This document shows positions 1 to 5,125 of a DNA stretch of 5,420 bases, piece by piece (within the stretch, counting starts at the first letter, position 1; every line of letters begins with the position of its first letter). The stretch is from an uncultured Clostridia bacterium (lineage in GTDB: Bacteria; Bacillota; Clostridia; TANB77; CAG-508). The notes beneath the pieces are model-generated. The model saw only the letters and a list, made by a program, of their open reading frames with translations. It was not told the origin of the DNA and made no database searches. Both the position numbers and the translations under genes were made by a program. The stretch is from positions 1-5,420 of the forward strand of contig CAOSZT010000148.1 in NCBI GenBank assembly GCA_948528155.1, read 5' to 3'.

Positions 1-35
1 GGTATCCATATACCTTTTAAATTTAAGTTAGACAT
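1..35 (-). CDS. 5' end of a gene leaving the window (possible HTH replication-type protein)
   Basis: Only the first 12 codons are inside the window; they read MSNLNLKGIWIP. The ATG at 35-33 (minus) is preceded by AAGAAGG at 49-43 with a 7-nt spacer, so the start is well supported, and the frame is still open at the edge. The short LKGIWIP segment recalls the opening of helix-turn-helix proteins related to plasmid or phage replication initiators, which often begin with a basic residue followed by IWIP or IYIP and 'KEIL'. That is a memory-based resemblance over about 7 residues and cannot be tested here. That a gene starts here is fairly secure; its function is not. Confidence 0.55.
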   Translation of the reverse strand, partial: MSNLNLKGIWI

Positions 36-97
36 TCCCTCACCTTCTTTCGTTTGTTCGTCTTATTTTTAATTTCTAGCCATTTTTAATTGCTTTT

Positions 98-126
98 AGT
101 ATAATTTTATATTTCTAAAATGTAGA
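98..126 (-). promoter_or_regulatory. Candidate sigma-A promoter for the left-edge gene
   Basis: On the minus strand a TCTACA (126-121) is followed after 17 nt by TATACT (103-98). The -10 matches 5 of 6 consensus positions and the -35 matches 4 of 6. It lies about 60 nt upstream of the left-edge ATG, between that gene and the terminator at 143-182. In such AT-rich DNA chance matches are common. Confidence 0.35.
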
Positions 127-142
127 TAAAAAATTTCCACAA

Positions 143-182
143 AAATAAGCCTTAGACCTATTTCTAAATCTAAAGCTTATTT
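143..182 (-). terminator. Rho-independent terminator of the DUF1016 nuclease gene
   Basis: Arms 143-156 and 169-182 form a 14-bp stem around a 12-nt loop. Read as minus-strand RNA the stem is continuous, because position 174/151 becomes a U-G wobble, whereas on the plus strand it is an A/C mismatch. The minus strand also continues into a run of U (145-141). Both points indicate termination of transcripts coming from the nuclease gene, whose stop codon is about 60 nt upstream. The plus strand has a T-rich stretch after the stem as well, so weaker bidirectional activity is possible. Confidence 0.65.
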
Positions 183-190
183 CTTTTCTG

Positions 191-217
191 AATTTTTGCG
201 ACAGTGTTGCAAAAATT
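191..217. repeat. 27-nt palindrome with GACAGTGT core (downstream of nuclease gene)
   Basis: Arm AATTTTTGCGAC at 191-202 pairs with 206-217 around an AGT loop; the only imperfection is one G/T pair (200/208). It has the same size and layout (12-nt arms, 3-nt loop, AATTT ends, GAC-AGT-GT centre) as the palindrome at 1314-1340 on the other side of the nuclease gene. It shares positions 211-217 with the next palindrome, so the two hairpins cannot both form fully. Confidence 0.7.
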
Positions 218-238
218 CCAGACACGTCTGGAATTTTT
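211..238. repeat. 28-nt perfect palindrome, AATTCCAGAC type (3' of nuclease gene)
   Basis: Arms 211-223 (AAAAATTCCAGAC) and 226-238 are perfect inverse complements around a 2-nt AC centre. It sits 6 nt beyond the stop codon of the DUF1016 gene. Its inner 26 bp (212-237) recur exactly, in inverted orientation, inside that gene at 978-1003. It is not itself the best terminator candidate, since the U-run hairpin at 143-182 fills that role, although on the minus strand it would form a stable hairpin in the 3' untranslated region. Confidence 0.8.
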
Positions 239-244
239 CATTTA

Positions 245-1297
245 TTATTTATTTTCATCATTTGTTTCTTTTTCATTTTCTTTTATAACCTGTTCTACTT
301 GTGCAATTAATTCTTCTTGTTTTGGTATATAATATGTATATTTTGATGCAAATAAATTATTGTTTAATCCCCCTATACTATATTCTGCAACAACATTATC
401 TTTTTCTGCACAAAGTATAATTCCAATAGGCTTATTATCTCCTTCATCATTTACTTCTTCTTCATAATAATTTAAGTACATATTCATTTGTCCAAAATTT
501 TCTGGTTTTAAGTTTCCCATTTTTAAATCTATTAACACATAGGCTTTCAAAATTTTATTGTAAAATACCATATCCACATAATAATGCACATTTCCAAGTG
601 TAACTCTTTGTTGTGAACCTACAAACATAAATCCTTTTCCCAATTCTAATAAAAAATTTTCAATATGCTTAATTAATTTATATTCTAAATCTTTTTCCAA
701 TAATGGCTTTTTCTCTGGAACTCCTAAAAATTCAAAAACAAATGGATCTTTTATCATGTCTTCTGGTGAATTTAATATTTGTCCTTCTTTTGCTAATTGT
801 AAAACCTTTTCTTTATTTGCTTTTCCATCTGATAATAATAATCTTTCAAATAATGAAGTTTCTATTTGTCTCTGCAATTCTCTAACTGACCATTTACTAT
901 TAATAGTTTCTTTTTCATAAAAATTTCTTTTATTTTCATCTTTAATAGCTATTAATTCGCAATAATGTGACCATCCCAAAATTCCAGACGTGTCTGGAAT
1001 TTTCGAATAAACTAGATAAAATCTTCTCATATTGAATAAATTACTTTTTGAAAAACCTTTACCAATATCATTTGTTAATTTTCTTGAAACATTTAATAAT
1101 ATTGCTTTTCCATATTCTGCCTTTATTTTTCCAGATTGCTCTTTTTCAATTATAGTTTTTCCTATATTCCAATATGTATCTACAAGTGTTCCATTTACTT
1201 CTTTAGATATTTTGTTTCTTGCCTCTAATACTAACTTTTTTATTTCTTCTGCCAACTCATTAGAAATTGCTTCTTTATCTATTAATTGTTTTTCCAT
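245..1297 (-). CDS. DUF1016 / YhcG-type PD-(D/E)XK nuclease family protein
   Basis: A complete 350-residue protein, the usual length for the family. The N-terminal helical DUF1016_N region (about 1-155) contains YWNIGKTIIE (43-52), an SKSNLFNMRRFY segment (83-94), WSHYCELI (109-116) and KWSVRELQRQIETSLFERLL (135-154). The C-terminal PD-(D/E)XK domain (about 180-340) shows FEFLGVPE (188-195), VDMVFY with Asp242, the IDLK motif with Asp257 and Lys259, and GQMNMYLNYY with Gln270, so the nuclease core looks intact. The start is supported by AAGAAGG (1310-1304), 6 nt before the ATG. Family members such as E. coli YhcG are predicted nucleases, often found in defence or mobile regions; no methyltransferase or restriction subunit is visible here, so the role is open. 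Codons for KIPDTSGIL (99-107) form a perfect DNA palindrome that recurs just past the stop. The gene appears monocistronic, with a promoter near 1363-1391 and a terminator at 143-182. Confidence 0.9.
   Translation of the reverse strand: MEKQLIDKEAISNELAEEIKKLVLEARNKISKEVNGTLVDTYWNIGKTIIEKEQSGKIKAEYGKAILLNVSRKLTNDIGKGFSKSNLFNMRRFYLVYSKIPDTSGILGWSHYCELIAIKDENKRNFYEKETINSKWSVRELQRQIETSLFERLLLSDGKANKEKVLQLAKEGQILNSPEDMIKDPFVFEFLGVPEKKPLLEKDLEYKLIKHIENFLLELGKGFMFVGSQQRVTLGNVHYYVDMVFYNKILKAYVLIDLKMGNLKPENFGQMNMYLNYYEEEVNDEGDNKPIGIILCAEKDNVVAEYSIGGLNNNLFASKYTYYIPKQEELIAQVEQVIKENEKETNDENK
978..1003. repeat. 26-nt perfect palindrome inside the nuclease coding sequence
   Basis: Arms 978-989 (AAAATTCCAGAC) and 992-1003 are perfect inverse complements with a 2-nt centre. 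Read on the minus strand the 26 bases are identical to plus-strand 212-237, so the two copies form an exact inverted repeat about 740 bp apart. In the gene it encodes Lys99 to the start of Leu107 (KIPDTSGIL), directly before the conserved WSHY motif, and it keeps the reading frame. Confidence 0.85.
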
Positions 1298-1313
1298 AAT
1301 TTACCTTCTTTCT

Positions 1314-1340
1314 AATTTGGCAGACACTGTCTACCAAATT
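1314..1340. repeat. 27-nt palindrome in the 5' leader of the nuclease gene
   Basis: Arms 1314-1325 and 1329-1340 pair around a 3-nt loop with one imperfection (1321/1333). That pair is C/A on the plus strand but a G-U wobble in minus-strand RNA, so the hairpin is fully paired in the nuclease mRNA. It ends 3 nt before the Shine-Dalgarno (1310-1304) and could affect translation. The minus-strand centre GACAGTGT matches the centre of the 191-217 palindrome. Confidence 0.7.
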
Positions 1341-1362
1341 TAATTATCCTTCATTAATTGGC

Positions 1363-1391
1363 ATTATATCACTTATTTTCAACTTTTTCAT
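1363..1391 (-). promoter_or_regulatory. Candidate extended -10 promoter of the nuclease gene
   Basis: On the minus strand the perfect TATAAT (1368-1363) is preceded by TGA, giving the extended -10 pattern TGnTATAAT. A weak -35 (ATGAAA, 1391-1386) lies 17 nt upstream, which is typical of extended -10 promoters. Transcription would begin near 1356, giving a leader of about 60 nt that includes the 1314-1340 hairpin. Confidence 0.55.
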
Positions 1392-1400
1392 TATAAATTC

Positions 1401-1444
1401 AAAAAAAGATGAACTTGTATTTATTTTTTTAAAAATCATCTTCT
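1401..1444 (-). terminator. Candidate terminator of the small pilin-like unit
   Basis: Read on the minus strand, 1444-1436 pairs with 1412-1404 (core AAGATGA/TCATCTT plus flanking A-U and G-U pairs) around a 23-nt AT-rich loop, and the strand continues in U residues to 1401. The plus strand has no T-run after the stem. It would end the transcript starting near 1641 and insulate the nuclease promoter just downstream. The long loop and low GC make it a modest candidate. Confidence 0.4.
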
Positions 1445-1516
1445 AAATATGTGAAAATTTTATAATTTTTAAATTGTTGTTAGGAGGAAACCTTTGCTAT
1501 TACTACATTTTAATTT

Positions 1517-1597
1517 TTAGTCATAAGAGAATAAAATCGTAATAACTAATGCAACCAAAGTTACACCTTCACACTTATTACCTAAAAGTATTTTCAT
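1517..1597 (-). pseudogene. 26-residue ORF with pseudopilin-type N-terminus, probable gene remnant
   Basis: The ORF reads MKILLGNKCEGVTLVALV followed by ITILFSYD and a TAA. The GVTLVALVITI part closely resembles the class III signal peptide and hydrophobic helix of clostridial type IV pilin-like proteins, in which a short basic leader ends in Gly and is followed by (I/V)TLVALVITI and a further 10 or so hydrophobic residues. Here the helix is cut short after ITILF, and no globular domain follows in any frame I checked. The start has a good RBS (AAAGAGG, 8 nt upstream of the ATG), and a near-consensus promoter and a possible terminator flank it. The simplest reading is a pilin-like gene that lost most of its body while keeping its expression signals; a genuine short membrane peptide is the alternative. 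Confidence 0.45.
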
Positions 1598-1647
1598 AAT
1601 CCATACCTCTTTCATTTTATATTTTTATATAAATACTAAACAAAATT

Positions 1648-1676
1648 ATTATATCTATAAATAATGTATTTGTAAA
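1648..1676 (-). promoter_or_regulatory. Near-consensus sigma-A promoter of the pilin-like ORF
   Basis: On the minus strand TTTACA (1676-1671, 5 of 6) is separated by exactly 17 nt from a perfect TATAAT (1653-1648). Transcription would start near 1641, leaving about 43 nt of leader before the ATG at 1597. It is one of the two best promoter matches in the window. Confidence 0.6.
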
Positions 1677-1785
1677 ACCTTATTTATGTATATTTTGTAC
1701 TATTTTTTTCTAACGAGGTTGTTATATAATAAGTTTTAATATAGGATATTTATTAATTTTGAAAAACTATGAAAATATTAGATTG

Positions 1786-1843
1786 TTCAATATCAGAATT
1801 AATTAATATTGAAAAAGATACTTAAGTCTTTATTTTCAATATT
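1786..1843. repeat. Three complementary segments able to form alternative hairpins
   Basis: The segment AATATTGAAAA (1805-1815) is perfectly complementary to 1833-1843 (11 bp), and its core ATATTGAA (1806-1813) is also complementary to TTCAATAT at 1786-1793. Only one of the two hairpins can form at a time. The 1805-1843 stem encloses the small palindrome ACTTAAGT (1820-1827) and is followed by CTTTTGT. The group lies upstream of the por promoter, so it would be in a por leader only if a more distal start site exists. Confidence 0.45.
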
Positions 1844-1871
1844 CTTTTGTAGAAATCATCAAAAAATCACC

Positions 1872-1900
1872 TTGACATCATTAATAATTTAGCATATACT
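1872..1900 (+). promoter_or_regulatory. Sigma-A promoter of the por operon
   Basis: A perfect -35 TTGACA (1872-1877), a 17-nt spacer and TATACT (1895-1900, 5 of 6) match the housekeeping consensus very closely. Transcription would start near 1907, giving a leader of about 49 nt before porC. The strength of the match suits a central-metabolism operon. Confidence 0.8.
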
Positions 1901-1913
1901 AAACACATAAAAA

Positions 1914-1934
1914 AGTTGTAAAAACTAAACAACT
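1914..1934 (+). promoter_or_regulatory. Small inverted repeat at the start of the por leader
   Basis: AGTTGT (1914-1919) and ACAACT (1929-1934) are inverse complements separated by 9 nt, directly after the predicted transcription start. Position suits a repressor site or a weak leader hairpin. The TTGT...ACAA ends recall the redox regulator Rex, but a Rex site is normally 18 bp with TTAA-type inner halves, and here the TTGT-to-ACAA distance is one base short and the inner part asymmetric. I would not name the regulator. Confidence 0.3.
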
Positions 1935-1955
1935 AAATAAAAAGGAGGCATAAAA

Positions 1956-2537
1956 ATGGATAACTTAATAGAAATAAGATGGCATGGTAGAGGAGGTCAA
2001 GGTGCAAAAACAGCATCATTATTATTAGCCGATGCAGCATTTAATACTGGAAAATATATTCAAGGATTTCCAGAATATGGACCTGAAAGAATGGGAGCAC
2101 CAATAACAGCATATAACAGAATAAGTAATACACCAATAACAGTACATAGTAACATATATGAACCTGACTTTGTTGTAGTAGTAGATGATACACTACTTGA
2201 AACAGTTCCAGTAACAGAAGGATTAAAAGAATCAGGAGCAATAATAATAAATACAACTAAAACACCAGAATACTTAAAAAAAGTATTAAAAAACTACAAA
2301 GGTAACATATACACAATAGATGCAAGAAAAATTTCAATAGAAACACTTGGAAAATATTTTCCAAATACCCCAATGCTTGCATCAATAGTAAAAGTAAGTG
2401 GAATAATGACAGATGAAGCATTACTTGAAGATATGCAAAGTTCATTTAAACACAAATTTGCAAAAAAACCAGAAGTAATTGAAGGAAATATGAAAGCTTT
2501 AAAAATATCATTACAGGAAATAACAAAAATACAATAA
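1956..2537 (+). CDS. porC: Pyruvate:ferredoxin oxidoreductase, gamma subunit
   Basis: A complete 193-residue POR/KOR gamma-family protein of typical length. It supplies the gamma domain of the four-subunit enzyme that oxidises pyruvate with CoA to acetyl-CoA and CO2, reducing ferredoxin in the cytoplasm. Family motifs visible are WHGRGGQGAKTAS (9-21), the GFPEYGPERMGAP block (37-49), VVVVDDTLL (73-81) and NTPMLASIVKVSG (137-149). The start is set by AAGGAGG (1942-1948), 7 nt before the ATG. It is the first gene after the 1872-1900 promoter. The gamma domain alone does not distinguish pyruvate from other 2-oxoacids; the alpha and beta neighbours favour pyruvate. A 114-nt gap separates it from porD. 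Confidence 0.93.
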   Translation: MDNLIEIRWHGRGGQGAKTASLLLADAAFNTGKYIQGFPEYGPERMGAPITAYNRISNTPITVHSNIYEPDFVVVVDDTLLETVPVTEGLKESGAIIINTTKTPEYLKKVLKNYKGNIYTIDARKISIETLGKYFPNTPMLASIVKVSGIMTDEALLEDMQSSFKHKFAKKPEVIEGNMKALKISLQEITKIQ

Positions 2538-2651
2538 CATGTCAAAATAAAAAGTCTTTGACCAAAAGTAAATAATTTATTCCAATAGCATTTTTCTATT
2601 AAATAAAATATTTTACTAAAAGTATATATTATATAAGAAAGGAGTTAAATT
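2538..2651 (+). other. 114-nt porC-porD spacer
   Basis: The gap holds a 6-bp stem (GTCAAA 2541-2546 with TTTGAC 2557-2562, 10-nt loop) without a following T-run, so it is not a convincing terminator. A TTGACC at 2558-2563 has only a poor -10 (TCCAAT, 2581-2586) at 17 nt, so an internal promoter is possible but not supported. The gap ends with the strong porD RBS. It could instead be an mRNA-processing or stability region. Confidence 0.4.
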
Positions 2652-2957
2652 ATGACAAATATAAATAAAACAACCCCTATGGAAAATTTAAGTATAGGTG
2701 GAAACATCTATACAGCAGGAAATGCAAAAGAATTTAAAACAGGAGATTGGAGAAGTGTAAAACCAATATGGCTAGAAGAAAAATGCAAACAATGTGGATT
2801 ATGTTTTCCAGTTTGTCCTGAAAATAGTATACCTGTTTGTAAAGATACTTTAAAAAGAACTGATTATAATTATGATTATTGTAAAGGATGTGGTGTATGT
2901 GCAAAAGCCTGCCCATTTACAGCAATAGAAATGAAGGAAGAAGGTGTAAATGAATAA
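2652..2957 (+). CDS. porD: Pyruvate:ferredoxin oxidoreductase, delta subunit (2x[4Fe-4S])
   Basis: A complete 101-residue ferredoxin-like subunit of normal size for the POR delta family. Two [4Fe-4S] motifs are intact: CKQCGLCFPVCP with Cys45, 48, 51 and 55, and CKGCGVCAKACP with Cys77, 80, 83 and 87; one extra Cys63 lies between them. The roughly 40-residue lead with GDWRSVKPIW (31-40) before the first cluster is typical of PorD rather than of a free ferredoxin. Its role is to pass electrons from the PorB cluster to soluble ferredoxin. AAAGGAG (2638-2644) lies 7 nt before the ATG. Its TAA stop shares one base with the porA ATG, indicating translational coupling. Confidence 0.93.
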   Translation: MTNINKTTPMENLSIGGNIYTAGNAKEFKTGDWRSVKPIWLEEKCKQCGLCFPVCPENSIPVCKDTLKRTDYNYDYCKGCGVCAKACPFTAIEMKEEGVNE

Positions 2958-4147
2958 TGAGTATAAGAGAAAGATTAAGTGGTAATGAAGCAGTAGCAAC
3001 TGCTATGAAACAAATAAATCCAGATGTTGTAGCAGCATTTCCAATTACACCATCAACAGAAATTCCACAATACTTTTCAACATTTGTTGCAAATGGATCA
3101 GTAGATACTGAATTTGTTGCAGTAGAAAGTGAGCATAGTGCAATGAGTGCATGTATTGGTGCTGAAGCTGCTGGCTCAAGAGCTATGACTGCTACATCTG
3201 CAAATGGTTTATCTTTAATGTGGGAAATGATTTATATAGCTTCAAGTTTAAGACTTCCAATAGTTTTAAATCTTGTAAATAGAGCTGTATCAGGTCCTCT
3301 TAACATACATTGTGATCATTCAGATGCAATGGGAGTACGTGATAGTGGTTGGATAATGTTATTTTCAGAAAATAACCAAGAAGCATATGACAATAACCTA
3401 ATGGCACATAAAATTGCAGAAAACCCAAATGTTGAACTTCCAGTAATGATATGTCAAGATGGTTTTATAACATCACATTCAATAGAAAATATTGAATTAG
3501 AAGAAGATTCAGAAGTTAAAAAATTTGTTGGAGAATATCATCCTGAACATTATTTATTAAATAAACAAGAACCTATCGCAGTAGGACCATTAGACTTACA
3601 AGCATATCTATTTGAACATAAAGCTCAACAAGCAGAAGCTATGAAATCAGCAAAACAAGTAATATTAAATGTATCTAAAGATTTTGAAGAATGGACTGGT
3701 AGACATTATGAATTTTTTGAAAAATACAAATTAGAAGATGCAGAAATTGCAATAGTATGTATGAATTCAACTGCTGGTACAACAAAAGCAGTTGTAGATA
3801 AACTAAGAGAAAAAGGAATAAAAGCTGGATTATTAAAAATAAGAGTTTACAGACCATTTCCTGGCGAAGAAGTTGCACAGGCCCTAAAACATTTAAAAGC
3901 AATAGCAGTATTAGATAGAGCAGATTCATTAAATGCAATAGGAGGAGCATTATTCGAAGACATAACTTCAAGTATGTACATAGCAAGAGAAAATGTACCT
4001 ATTGTAAATTATGTTTATGGAATTGGTGGTAGAGATACAACTGAAAAAGAAATTGAATCAGTATATACAGACTTAACTGAAATTACATCAAATGGAAAAA
4101 TAGAAAATCCTTACAGATATTTAGGATTAAGAAAGGAGGCTAACTAG
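2957..4147 (+). CDS. porA: Pyruvate:ferredoxin oxidoreductase, alpha subunit
   Basis: A complete 396-residue protein, usual for POR alpha. The N-terminal pyrimidine-binding domain (about 1-235) shows AFPITPSTEIP (27-37), VESEH (56-60), TATSANGLSLMWE (78-90), NRAVSGPLNIHCDHSD (108-123) and RDSGWIMLFSENNQEAYDN (128-146). The C-terminal transketolase-like domain II (about 255-375) holds CMNSTAGTTK (268-277), KIRVYRPFPGEEV (294-306) and VLDRADSL (318-325). By analogy with the Desulfovibrio africanus single-chain enzyme, Thr31 and Arg109 are the likely pyruvate contacts and a Glu of VESEH the likely activator of the thiamine cofactor; these assignments come from family knowledge, not alignment. 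The start overlaps the porD stop (TAATG). The nearest purine-rich RBS (GAAGG, ending 2944) is about 12 nt away, so coupling to porD translation is probable. Confidence 0.94.
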   Translation: MSIRERLSGNEAVATAMKQINPDVVAAFPITPSTEIPQYFSTFVANGSVDTEFVAVESEHSAMSACIGAEAAGSRAMTATSANGLSLMWEMIYIASSLRLPIVLNLVNRAVSGPLNIHCDHSDAMGVRDSGWIMLFSENNQEAYDNNLMAHKIAENPNVELPVMICQDGFITSHSIENIELEEDSEVKKFVGEYHPEHYLLNKQEPIAVGPLDLQAYLFEHKAQQAEAMKSAKQVILNVSKDFEEWTGRHYEFFEKYKLEDAEIAIVCMNSTAGTTKAVVDKLREKGIKAGLLKIRVYRPFPGEEVAQALKHLKAIAVLDRADSLNAIGGALFEDITSSMYIARENVPIVNYVYGIGGRDTTEKEIESVYTDLTEITSNGKIENPYRYLGLRKEAN

Positions 4148-4148
4148 T

Positions 4149-5102
4149 ATGGCATATAATTTAAAAGAAGTAACAGCAAATAAGCCTTCAAGATTTACAG
4201 AAGGACACAGAATGTGTGCAGGTTGTGGAGCACCAATCGTTGCAAGACATATACTAAGAGCATTAAAAGAAGAAGATCATGCAGTAATAGCAGGAGCAAC
4301 AGGTTGTATGGAAGTTTCAACATTCATATATCCATACACTGCTTGGACAGATTCATTTATACACACAGCATTTGAATGTGCAGGAGCGACATTATCAGGA
4401 GCAGAAGCAGCATACAAATCACTTAAAAAACAAGGAAAATTACCAAAAGATGAGCATACAAAATTCATTGCATTTGGTGGAGATGGTGGAACATATGACA
4501 TAGGCATACAATCATTATCTGGAGCAATGGAAAGAGGACATGATATGTTATATGTATGTTATGATAATGGAGCATATATGAACACAGGAATACAACGTTC
4601 CTCAGCAACACCAAGATTTGCAGACACAACAACATCACCAGCGGGAAAGGTGATTCCTGGAAAAATGCAAACGAGAAAAGACTTAACAAAAATAATGGTA
4701 GGACATCATTTACCATATGTAGCTCAAACAATTGCAGTAAATAATATGAAAGATCTATACGAAAAAGCTGAAAAAGCAATATATACAGAAGGTCCAACAT
4801 TCTTAAATGTTATGGCACCATGTCCAAGAGGATGGGGATATGCAACAGAAGATTTAATGCAAATAAATAAACTAGCAGTGGAAACTTGTTACTGGCCTTT
4901 ATATGAAGTTATCGATGGAGTTTACAATATTACTTATAAACCAGCCAAAAAACTTCCAATTGAAGAATTTTTAAAACCTCAAAAAAGATTTAAGCACATG
5001 TTTAATCCTGGAAATGAATGGATGATTGAAGAATTCCAAAAAGAAGTTGACAAAAGATGGCAAGAATTATTAAACTTAGAAGAAATTACAAAAGGGATTT
5101 AG
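4149..5102 (+). CDS. porB: Pyruvate:ferredoxin oxidoreductase, beta subunit (TPP-binding)
   Basis: A complete 317-residue POR beta subunit. It binds thiamine diphosphate and the proximal [4Fe-4S] cluster and forms the active site with PorA. The cluster ligands are visible as MCAGCGAP (Cys23, Cys26), GATGCMEV (Cys53) and APCPRGW (Cys225). The TPP/Mg motif runs from GDGG (111-114, Asp112) to DNGAYMNTG (139-147, with Asn140 and Asn145), and IQSLSGAMERG (120-130) is characteristic. These features and the length point to pyruvate rather than 2-oxoglutarate or branched-chain oxoacid enzymes, though substrate cannot be proven. AAAGGAGG (4132-4139), inside the porA end, lies 9 nt before the ATG, which follows the porA stop by 1 nt. 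The TAG stop lies within the first AGGGAC-type repeat, so the last residues may have been shaped by that element. Confidence 0.95.
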   Translation: MAYNLKEVTANKPSRFTEGHRMCAGCGAPIVARHILRALKEEDHAVIAGATGCMEVSTFIYPYTAWTDSFIHTAFECAGATLSGAEAAYKSLKKQGKLPKDEHTKFIAFGGDGGTYDIGIQSLSGAMERGHDMLYVCYDNGAYMNTGIQRSSATPRFADTTTSPAGKVIPGKMQTRKDLTKIMVGHHLPYVAQTIAVNNMKDLYEKAEKAIYTEGPTFLNVMAPCPRGWGYATEDLMQINKLAVETCYWPLYEVIDGVYNITYKPAKKLPIEEFLKPQKRFKHMFNPGNEWMIEEFQKEVDKRWQELLNLEEITKGI

Positions 5103-5125
5103 GGACGTTCCTTATTTTCCCTTTT
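5090..5125 (+). repeat. Nested hairpin overlapping the porB stop codon
   Basis: AAAAGGGA (5090-5097) pairs with 5118-5125, and inside it AGGGA (5101-5105) pairs with TCCTT (5109-5113, one G-U). The outer stem begins in porB codons and the stop codon is inside the structure. It is followed by only a short T stretch, so it probably acts with the next hairpin, as a 3' end stabiliser or as part of a repeated element. Confidence 0.45.

Larger units (their letters stand above)
1598..1955. other. 358-nt gene-free stretch upstream of porC
   Basis: The side nearest the pilin-like ORF holds that ORF's RBS and promoter. The middle (about 1680-1785) is plain AT-rich DNA in which I see only an isolated TATAAT at 1725-1730 with no -35 at a proper distance. 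The part from 1786 to 1843 contains three mutually complementary segments, and the last 85 nt hold the por promoter, a small inverted repeat and the porC RBS. I see no tRNA, recognisable riboswitch or further coding sequence. Confidence 0.6.

Noticed and set aside
172..243. Minus-strand 23-codon frame starting just after the nuclease stop and running through both palindromes
   Set aside because: It has no RBS and its residues are just the translation of the palindromes.
191..1340. CRISPR array or integron-type cassette
   Set aside because: The palindromes are too few and too irregularly spaced for a CRISPR array, and no integrase or attC-like pair with the needed core sites is visible.
1032..1343. 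Plus-strand open frame of 103 codons
   Set aside because: It lies antisense to the well-supported DUF1016 gene, has no RBS and has the Phe/Ser/Ile-rich composition expected from reading an AT-rich gene backwards.
1475..1519. Plus-strand AGGAGG followed by a TTG and a few codons
   Set aside because: The frame closes after 8 codons and nothing suggests a gene; the purine-rich stretch is probably coincidental.
1695..1730. TTGTAC and TATAAT upstream of porC as a distal promoter
   Set aside because: The spacing is 24 nt and there is no extended -10, so it is much weaker than the 1872-1900 promoter.
3675..3986. Minus-strand 103-codon open frame opposite porA
   Set aside because: Its Leu-rich low-complexity translation is the complement of A-rich porA codons; the same applies to other minus-strand frames within the por genes.
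4277..4507. Minus-strand 76-codon open frame opposite porB
   Set aside because: It is antisense to highly conserved PorB motifs and has no RBS or family resemblance.
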